A program made the translations under genes and the position numbers. This document shows, one piece after another, positions 1 to 4,594 of a DNA stretch of 5,736 nucleotides (position 1 is its first letter; each line of letters begins with the position of its first letter). The stretch lies in the NCBI GenBank assembly GCA_042091225.1, contig JBELHW010000083.1, forward strand, positions 1 through 5,736, read 5' to 3'. This DNA is from JABAYQ01 sp042091225 (GTDB lineage Bacteria; Bacteroidota; Bacteroidia; Flavobacteriales; UBA7312). The notes beneath the pieces are model-generated. The model searched no databases and was not told where the DNA came from. It worked only from the letters and a program-made list of their open reading frames with translations.

Positions 1-233
1 ATTGTTTACTAAAACTTCATCCTGACTCAAGTCTAAACAATATAATCCAAGAGAACTCTTTAAAGATAGTTTCTGATTATGATTTATTTGAAGATGTTCA
101 AATTAATAATTTTGAACTATCTAATAATTCAATTGCAATAAACAAAGGAAAAATAACAAACAATATTTTAGATATTTTAGAATCGTTAAGAGATGAAACT
201 CCTGACTTAGGTGCCTATGAAAAAATAAATTAA
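1..233 (+). CDS. C-terminal fragment of a probable right-handed beta-helix repeat protein (5' end outside window)
   Basis: An open frame enters from the left edge (first full codon at 3) and ends at TAA 231-233, giving 76 visible residues. The tail has the layout typical of the last turns of secreted parallel beta-helix (pectate-lyase-like or choice-of-anchor Q) proteins: a 'F-E-D-V-Q' strand, then 'L-S-N-N-S-I-A-I-N-K-G' matching the recurrent 'L..~SpaId~G' signature, then 'R-D-E-T-P-D-L-G-A-Y-E' matching the common C-terminal 'R...pDiGAYE' ending. No T9SS sorting domain follows; the protein ends four residues after GAYE (K-I-N-stop). The catalytic or binding part and any signal peptide lie outside the window, so substrate and enzymatic activity cannot be told. 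It converges on the acyl-CoA reductase gene and overlaps its stop codon. The family call rests on the terminal signature only. Confidence 0.72.
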   Translation, partial: CLLKLHPDSSLNNIIQENSLKIVSDYDLFEDVQINNFELSNNSIAINKGKITNNILDILESLRDETPDLGAYEKIN

Positions 234-248
234 ATAGTATTTAAAAAA
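221..248 (-). terminator. AT-only palindrome over the convergent stop codons; possible weak terminator
   Basis: TTAAATA (230-236), a central G, then TATTTAA (238-244) form a perfect inverted repeat that includes both stop codons. Read on the minus strand it is followed by a T-rich tract (complement of 221-229), as in an intrinsic terminator for the reductase gene. With no G-C pair and almost no loop the hairpin would be very weak, so this is tentative. Confidence 0.22.
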
Positions 249-1240
249 TCTAGAGTATTCTTTCCGTCGGCATAATCATCTAACTCAGGGAGTTGGGTTT
301 TACCAAAAGGCAAGTGCCCTTGTCCACAAATGCATTGAATTTCTTCAGATAAACGAGATAAATGTTGCTTTACCATCTTTATATCGTCATAATATTCGTA
401 ATATAAAACAGAAACTGGTGAATGCAATGATTTATCTTCTTTTAGTATAAGAAATCCATTTTCAACTATTTTATTACTTCCCATCAAAAAAATAGCTTTA
501 TTGTAATCGTAATTATTTACGTATTTGTTGTTTTGGATAACCTCTTTATAATCATAAAACACTTCAAATAATAAATCAAGATTGTAATTTTTAGGAATAA
601 AAATTTTTGTAATACTCCTGCATCCTAGTCCAAAATATGAAAATATGTCTTTTGCTAAACCTTTCCTATCCTCTAAAGACTCCTTTCCGTTTAGTATAGC
701 AACCGATGTTCTATTAGATCTAATTAATGAAGGGTATTTGGAAAAATAACTTTCAAAAAACATTTTACTATTGTTAGAACCAGTAGCAATAATAGCATCA
801 AAGTTTTTTAAATTTCTTTCTGAAAAGCTAATCATGTTTTTAAATTCAGGCTGAATATTAATTAATTCTGCAACAATAATTTTTAATAATTTATTATCGT
901 TTTTAGACAACTTAATTTTAATCGAATAACCAAAAATTAAAACAGAAAGAAAATCGTGAAAACCAACTAAAGGAATGTTGCCGGCCATAATTACGGCAAT
1001 TGTTTTTTTATTTTTTGGCTCTCCATAAGGATTTAGCCATTTTTCTAGTTTCTCGGACTGTAGCATGTAGCAAAGTCCACTAATTGCATTTCTAATATTT
1101 GATTTTGTAAACCAATTATTGTAAGATTGACTTTTTCTAATCTCTAATTCCATTTCATGAACTGATTCATTTTCATGAGTAAATGTTTGCAAAAAATTTC
1201 CTAATTTTTTAAAGGCAATAATTCTATCCTCCTTAGTCAT
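230..1240 (-). CDS. Acyl-CoA reductase, LuxC family
   Basis: 336 residues, close to full family length. LuxC-type enzymes reduce long-chain acyl groups (acyl-CoA or acyl-enzyme) to fatty aldehyde with NADPH in the cytoplasm, using an aldehyde-dehydrogenase-like fold and an active-site cysteine. Visible landmarks: an N-terminal helical part (1-75), 'A-G-N-I-P-L-V-G-F-H-D-F' at 86-97 (nucleotide-binding region), 'A-T-G-S-N-N' at 152-157, 'N-R-T-S-V-A-I-L' at 176-183, and 'G-L-G-C-R' at 204-208, where Cys207 is the likely acyl-accepting residue. The C-terminus has 'L-Y-Y-E-Y-Y-D-D' near 279-286 and 'P-E-L-D-D-Y-A-D-G' near 318-326. The ATG at 1240 is preferred because the N-terminus M-T-K-E-D-R-I-I-A-F-x-x-L-G resembles that of flavobacterial homologues as I remember them. 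No luxD/luxE or luciferase gene is nearby, so bioluminescence is not implied; the real substrate is unknown. It is divergent from the ferredoxin gene, a pairing I recall as common in Bacteroidota. Confidence 0.88.
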   Translation of the reverse strand: MTKEDRIIAFKKLGNFLQTFTHENESVHEMELEIRKSQSYNNWFTKSNIRNAISGLCYMLQSEKLEKWLNPYGEPKNKKTIAVIMAGNIPLVGFHDFLSVLIFGYSIKIKLSKNDNKLLKIIVAELINIQPEFKNMISFSERNLKNFDAIIATGSNNSKMFFESYFSKYPSLIRSNRTSVAILNGKESLEDRKGLAKDIFSYFGLGCRSITKIFIPKNYNLDLLFEVFYDYKEVIQNNKYVNNYDYNKAIFLMGSNKIVENGFLILKEDKSLHSPVSVLYYEYYDDIKMVKQHLSRLSEEIQCICGQGHLPFGKTQLPELDDYADGKNTLDFLNTI

Positions 1241-1248
1241 ATTCTTAT

Positions 1249-1256
1249 TATATTTG
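1249..1256 (+). promoter_or_regulatory. Candidate Bacteroidota -7 box for the ferredoxin/serine run
   Basis: TATATTTG fits the Bacteroidota sigma-ABfr -7 consensus TAnnTTTG exactly and lies 38 bp before the ferredoxin ATG at 1295. No clear TTTG/TTG -33 element is found at the usual spacing upstream, which would fall within the first codons of the divergent reductase gene. Predicted start near 1261-1263, leader about 33 nt. Confidence 0.42.
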
Positions 1257-1262
1257 TAACAA

Positions 1263-1270
1263 CAAAATTA
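1263..1270 (-). promoter_or_regulatory. Candidate Bacteroidota -7 box for the acyl-CoA reductase gene
   Basis: Read on the minus strand this is TAATTTTG, an exact TAnnTTTG match ending 22 bp before the reductase ATG (1240). No good -33 TTTG is visible at about 19 bp upstream. With the opposite-strand box at 1249-1256 it implies two back-to-back promoters whose core elements are only 6 bp apart. Confidence 0.38.
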
Positions 1271-1294
1271 CGAACTAAATCGAAATATAAAATT

Positions 1295-1642
1295 ATGGCA
1301 ATTAGAATTTCTGATGAATGTATCAATTGTGGGGCTTGTGAACCTGAATGCCCAAATAATGCTATATATGAAGGTGGTCTAGAATGGCAATTTTCTGACG
1401 GAACAAATTTAAAAGGTGAGGTAAATTCAAAATCTGGATTAAGTGTTGACGCTGACGCTTCTAACGACCCAGTTGATTATGATGTTTATTATATAGTAAC
1501 TGATAAATGCACTGAATGTAAAGGATTTCATGATGAACCACAGTGTGCTGCGGTTTGTCCTGTTGATTGCTGCATTCCTGACGAAGATAATGTAGAAACG
1601 GAAAGCGAATTACTCTCCAAAAAAGACTTTTTACACTCTTAA
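1295..1642 (+). CDS. 2[4Fe-4S] dicluster ferredoxin, long Bacteroidota type
   Basis: 115-residue, acidic cytoplasmic electron carrier. The first motif is C9-x2-C12-x2-C15-x3-C19-P; the second is C72-x2-C75-x8-C84-x3-C88-P-V-D-C92-C93. By the rule for such ferredoxins, C9/C12/C15 plus C88 would hold one cluster and C72/C75/C84 plus C19 the other; the eight-residue spacer in the second motif is of the Alvin (Allochromatium) type. C92 in 'C-P-V-D-C' matches the extra cysteine seen near a cluster in 7Fe/8Fe ferredoxins. Unusually, 52 residues separate the two motifs, with an acidic, Asp/Gly/Ser-rich insert, and a further acidic tail follows. The ATG at 1295 gives the usual M-A-I-R-I-S-D-E-C start; the leader is AT-rich with no Shine-Dalgarno. 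It is divergent from the acyl-CoA reductase, and its TAA abuts the ATG of the next gene. Partner enzymes are not shown by the sequence. Confidence 0.93.
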   Translation: MAIRISDECINCGACEPECPNNAIYEGGLEWQFSDGTNLKGEVNSKSGLSVDADASNDPVDYDVYYIVTDKCTECKGFHDEPQCAAVCPVDCCIPDEDNVETESELLSKKDFLHS

Positions 1643-2545
1643 ATGAAAATTTTCATTAAACATATTGCCGCAGAATCGAAACCTACTTTTCTGCGGTTTT
1701 TTATTTTATGTTTTTTTGTGCCAATTTTTTCTTTAGCTCAGGACAAAACATTTGAAAAATACGAGCAAGAACTTAATGATATTGCTCCTACTCTTCTGAA
1801 CGGAAAAACCGAAATTGAACGCCTCGAGGCTAATCAAAAATTTGTAGAAATATGGGACTACATACTAGACGATCCAAAGTCATTAAAGTATAAATTCGAT
1901 AATGTCGAGAATTTTCCAATAATGACAAGTAATGACAAAAAATTAAGAATAATTAATTGGATTGTTGCCTTAGATAATAATATGTATCAATATCATGCAT
2001 TTGTTCAATATTATAATTTTTCAAATAACTACCAAGTAAGCAGATTAATTCCCGTTTCTGGAGAAATGAAAAATATAGAATCTATAAAATTGGAAAACAA
2101 CAATTGGTATGGTGCACTATATTATCAAATGGAAGAAATTAAAAGAGGTAAAAAGAAATATTATGTTCTTTTAGGATGGAATGGAAATGATGAAAGAAGT
2201 AATATTAAAGTTATAGATGTTTTGAGTATCAATAAATCTTTAGTTTTTGGTGCGCCTATTTTTAGAATCGATAAAAAAAGGCAAAATAGATTCATAATTG
2301 AGTATAAAGAAAATGCTTCAGCATCAATTAAATTTAAAACTAAAGAAGATAGAATCGTCTTTACTCATCTTATCCCTCTAAATGAGGGGCTGGAAGGTTT
2401 ATATGATTTTTATGTGCCAGACGGATCTATTGACGCATTTATACTAAATAATGGTTCTTTTAAATTAAAAAGAAACGTTGAAAATACCGAGAAAGTAAAT
2501 GTTCCAAAACTTAAAAATATAGGAATTGGTTTATTACCTAAATAG
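1643..2545 (+). CDS. Uncharacterised exported (periplasmic) protein
   Basis: 300 residues; I do not recognise a characterised family, though similar proteins seem to be found in Bacteroidota. The N-terminus looks like a Sec signal peptide: basic region to R18, hydrophobic F19-F29, then S-L-A|Q with likely cleavage after A32. There is no lipobox, so a soluble periplasmic protein is inferred. The mature part begins with a charged helical stretch (about 35-80) and continues as an apparently beta-rich domain with 'Y-Y-V-L-L-G-W-N-G-N-D' (173-183), 'K-V-I-D-V-L' (189-194), 'V-F-G-A-P-I-F' (201-207), 'F-I-I-E-Y' (217-221) and 'G-L-Y-D-F-Y-V-P-D-G' (252-261). The start is uncertain: ATG 1643 directly follows the ferredoxin TAA, but a terminator covers codons 9-20 and the n-region is long. 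No in-frame ATG lies downstream near the signal; only non-standard codons such as CTG 1691 or GTG 1718 are available. serC follows after 13 bp. Function unknown. Confidence 0.8.
   Translation: MKIFIKHIAAESKPTFLRFFILCFFVPIFSLAQDKTFEKYEQELNDIAPTLLNGKTEIERLEANQKFVEIWDYILDDPKSLKYKFDNVENFPIMTSNDKKLRIINWIVALDNNMYQYHAFVQYYNFSNNYQVSRLIPVSGEMKNIESIKLENNNWYGALYYQMEEIKRGKKKYYVLLGWNGNDERSNIKVIDVLSINKSLVFGAPIFRIDKKRQNRFIIEYKENASASIKFKTKEDRIVFTHLIPLNEGLEGLYDFYVPDGSIDAFILNNGSFKLKRNVENTEKVNVPKLKNIGIGLLPK
1668..1702 (+). terminator. Intrinsic terminator downstream of ferredoxin, inside the start of the next ORF
   Basis: CCGCAGAA (1668-1675) and TTCTGCGG (1689-1696) form a perfect 8-bp stem, with five consecutive G-C/C-G-rich pairs at its base apart from one A-T, a 13-nt loop, and an immediate T6 tract (1697-1702) continued as ATTTT. 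It starts 26 bp after the ferredoxin stop, the usual place for a gene-end terminator. It also lies within codons 9-20 of the downstream ORF if that ORF starts at 1643, so it may act as a partial terminator or attenuator for the exported-protein and serC-serA genes. Confidence 0.75.
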
Positions 2546-2558
2546 AAAATATAAAATA

Positions 2559-3629
2559 ATGAAAAAACACAATTTTAGTGCAGGGCCGTGTATTTTACCA
2601 AATACAGTTTTTGAAAATGCTTCGAATGCAATTTTAAACTTTAATAACTCAAATTTATCTTTGATCGAAATTTCACACAGAAGCAAAGATTTTGTTGATG
2701 TCATGGATGAAGCAGAAAAGCTAGTAAAGGAGATTTTAGATGTTCCTTCTGGATATTCTGTTTTATTTCTTCAAGGGGGTGCAAGTATGCAATTTTTAAT
2801 GGTCTCCTACAATTTAATGAAATTAAACAATGGAAAAGCGGGATATTTAGATACCGGAACATGGTCAGCAAAAGCAATAAAAGAAGCAAAAATATTTGGA
2901 GAAGTTGATGTTGTAGCAAGTTCAAAAGACAAAAAATACAATTATATTCCAAAAGATTTTAAAATTGAAAAGGGTTTAGATTATTTTCATTGCACTTCCA
3001 ACAATACTATTTTTGGCACTCAAATTAATAATTTTGCTGAAGTTGATTGCCCTTTAGTTTGCGACATGTCCTCTGATATTTTTAGTAGAAAAATTGATAT
3101 TTCTAAATTTGATTTGATTTATGCTGGGGCACAAAAAAATCTTGGTCCTGCAGGAGCTACTTTAGTTATAGTTAAAGACGAGATACTGGGAAAAACAAGT
3201 AGAGAAATTCCTTCAATGCTAGATTATAAAACTCATATTTCGAAGTCTAGCATGTTTAATACACCTCCAGTATTCTCTATTTACGTATCTATGCTTAACT
3301 TAAGATGGTTAAAACAAAACGGAGGTTTAGAATGGATACAACAAAGAAATGAAGCAAAATCAAATCTGCTCTACAAAACTATTGACGAAAGTGCTATTTT
3401 TGAAGGTGCAGCTAACTTTGATGATAGATCTAAAATGAATGCAACTTTTTTACTAAAAGACACTCAGTTAGAAAACGAATTTTTAAAATTGTGCGACCAA
3501 AATGGCATAAATGGCATTAAAGGCCATAGATCTGTTGGCGGATTTAGAGCTTCTATGTATAATGCACTCCCATTAGAAAGCGTTAAAGTTTTAGTGGAGA
3601 TAATGAATCAATTAGAAAAAACAAAATAA
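2559..3629 (+). CDS. serC: Phosphoserine aminotransferase
   Basis: 356 residues (E. coli SerC is 362). A PLP enzyme of class V aminotransferase type that converts 3-phosphohydroxypyruvate plus glutamate to O-phospho-L-serine and 2-oxoglutarate in the cytosol; the same enzyme can act in pyridoxal phosphate synthesis. Visible motifs: 'F-S-A-G-P-C-I-L-P' (6-14), substrate-binding 'H-R-S-K' (40-43), 'L-F-L-Q-G-G-A-S' (69-76) for cofactor phosphate, Trp102 (stacks on PLP in the family), 'C-D-M-S-S-D' with Asp169 to the pyridine nitrogen, Schiff-base Lys193 in 'A-G-A-Q-K-N-L-G-P-A-G', 'F-N-T-P-P' (233-237), and phosphate-binding 'K-G-H-R-S-V-G-G-F-R-A-S' (321-332). All key residues are intact. The ATG at 2559 is chosen over an upstream TTG (2526) because it puts the conserved F-S-A-G-P near residue 6 and avoids overlap with the preceding gene. 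Its TAA touches the serA ATG, indicating co-transcription and coupled translation. Confidence 0.96.
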   Translation: MKKHNFSAGPCILPNTVFENASNAILNFNNSNLSLIEISHRSKDFVDVMDEAEKLVKEILDVPSGYSVLFLQGGASMQFLMVSYNLMKLNNGKAGYLDTGTWSAKAIKEAKIFGEVDVVASSKDKKYNYIPKDFKIEKGLDYFHCTSNNTIFGTQINNFAEVDCPLVCDMSSDIFSRKIDISKFDLIYAGAQKNLGPAGATLVIVKDEILGKTSREIPSMLDYKTHISKSSMFNTPPVFSIYVSMLNLRWLKQNGGLEWIQQRNEAKSNLLYKTIDESAIFEGAANFDDRSKMNATFLLKDTQLENEFLKLCDQNGINGIKGHRSVGGFRASMYNALPLESVKVLVEIMNQLEKTK

Positions 3630-4583
3630 ATGAAAATATTAGCTAATGACGGTATATCACAAAATGGAATTGATGTTTTAGAAGCTGCGAATTTTGAAGT
3701 CATCACAGAAAAAGTTGATCAAAATCAACTCATTGACTTTATCAATGAAAATGATATAAAAGTTTTATTGGTCAGATCAGCAACCACGGCGAGAAAAGAA
3801 CTCATAGACTCCTGTCCAAATTTAAAAATGATTGGCCGTGGCGGAGTAGGAATGGATAATATTGATGTTGATTATGCAAAATCTAAAAATATTGAAGTGA
3901 TAAATACTCCTGCTGCTTCCTCTGAATCTGTTGCCGAATTAGTCTTTTGCCACCTTTTTAGTATGGTCCGATTTATGCATGATTCTAATCGAAATATGCC
4001 CCTTGATGGAGATACTAAATTCAAAGATTTGAAAAAAGCGTACGCTAAAGGAAAAGAGTTAAGAGGAAAAACATTGGGTATAGTTGGTTTTGGACGTATA
4101 GGTCAAGAAGTTGCAAAAAGAGCAATTGGTCTTGGTATGTCTGTTGTCGCATGTGATAAATACATTAAAGATGCAAATATTGAACTTTCCTTTTTCGATA
4201 GTCAGAATCTATCTTTTAAAATAGAAACAGAACCTTTAGAAAAGGTATTGGAAAAAAGTGATTTTTTAACTCTTCATATTCCATTAATTGGAGAAAAAGC
4301 CATAATAGGTGAAAAAGAATTTGACCTAATGAAAGATGGTGTTGGAGTTATTAATGCAGCAAGAGGTGGTGTTATTGACGAAATAGCTTTATTAAAATCG
4401 CTTAAAAGTGGAAAGGTAAGCAGTGCAGGTCTCGATGTTTTTGAAAACGAACCTAATCCTGATATCAAGGTTTTAATGCATCCAAATATTTCTCTTACCC
4501 CTCACATTGGTGCTGCTACAACTGAAGCACAAGAAAGAATTGGTGTAGAATTAGCTCAAAAAATAATTAAATTTATGAACTAA
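3630..4583 (+). CDS. serA: D-3-phosphoglycerate dehydrogenase, short form without ACT domain
   Basis: 317 residues; D-isomer-specific 2-hydroxyacid dehydrogenase family. In this context it is taken to oxidise 3-phosphoglycerate to 3-phosphohydroxypyruvate with NAD+, the first step of serine synthesis, supplying the adjacent SerC. Seen: an N-terminal substrate-binding half with 'L-L-V-R-S-A-T' (46-52) and 'G-R-G-G-V-G-M-D-N-I-D' (69-79); the NAD fold with G153-x-G155-x-x-G158 and Asp176 at the end of the second strand (NAD rather than NADP preference); and the catalytic set Arg245 ('A-A-R-G-G'), Glu274 ('N-E-P') and His292 ('P-H-I-G'). The protein ends right after the closing helix, so it lacks the C-terminal ACT or ASB domains that give serine feedback inhibition in the E. 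coli and mycobacterial enzymes. A segment at about 180-202 between Asp176 and the next conserved helix is longer than in the classical enzymes. Other 2-hydroxyacids are possible substrates by family alone; the serC linkage makes PGDH strongly preferred. Confidence 0.92.
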   Translation: MKILANDGISQNGIDVLEAANFEVITEKVDQNQLIDFINENDIKVLLVRSATTARKELIDSCPNLKMIGRGGVGMDNIDVDYAKSKNIEVINTPAASSESVAELVFCHLFSMVRFMHDSNRNMPLDGDTKFKDLKKAYAKGKELRGKTLGIVGFGRIGQEVAKRAIGLGMSVVACDKYIKDANIELSFFDSQNLSFKIETEPLEKVLEKSDFLTLHIPLIGEKAIIGEKEFDLMKDGVGVINAARGGVIDEIALLKSLKSGKVSSAGLDVFENEPNPDIKVLMHPNISLTPHIGAATTEAQERIGVELAQKIIKFMN

Positions 4584-4594
4584 TTTTTTATTAA

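Noticed and set aside
1226..1234. Perfect Shine-Dalgarno-like AAGGAGGAT on the minus strand just after the reductase ATG
   Set aside because: No in-frame ATG, GTG or TTG follows at 5-10 bases, and the bases are explained as the codons of K-E-D (residues 3-5).
1703..1722. Possible frameshift at the T7 run (1711-1717), suggesting a true start at ATG 1708
   Set aside because: Removing one T would join the frames but give a signal of only about ten residues without basic residues; the existing frame from 1643 is uninterrupted and gives a plausible signal peptide.
2526..2558. TTG at 2526 as a longer serC start (11 extra residues)
   Set aside because: It would overlap the preceding gene by 20 bases and place the conserved F-S-A-G-P motif at residue 17; the ATG at 2559 gives the normal family N-terminus.
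2701..2952. Minus-strand open frame of 83 codons inside serC
   Set aside because: Low-complexity Leu-rich translation opposite a strongly supported gene; a shadow frame.
4274..4468. Minus-strand open frame of 64 codons inside serA
   Set aside because: It lies opposite the catalytic region of SerA and has no recognisable protein features.
4584..4594. Possible terminator between serA and the DUF1015 gene (T-run after the stop)
   Set aside because: The T6 tract has no hairpin before it and only 11 bp separate the genes.
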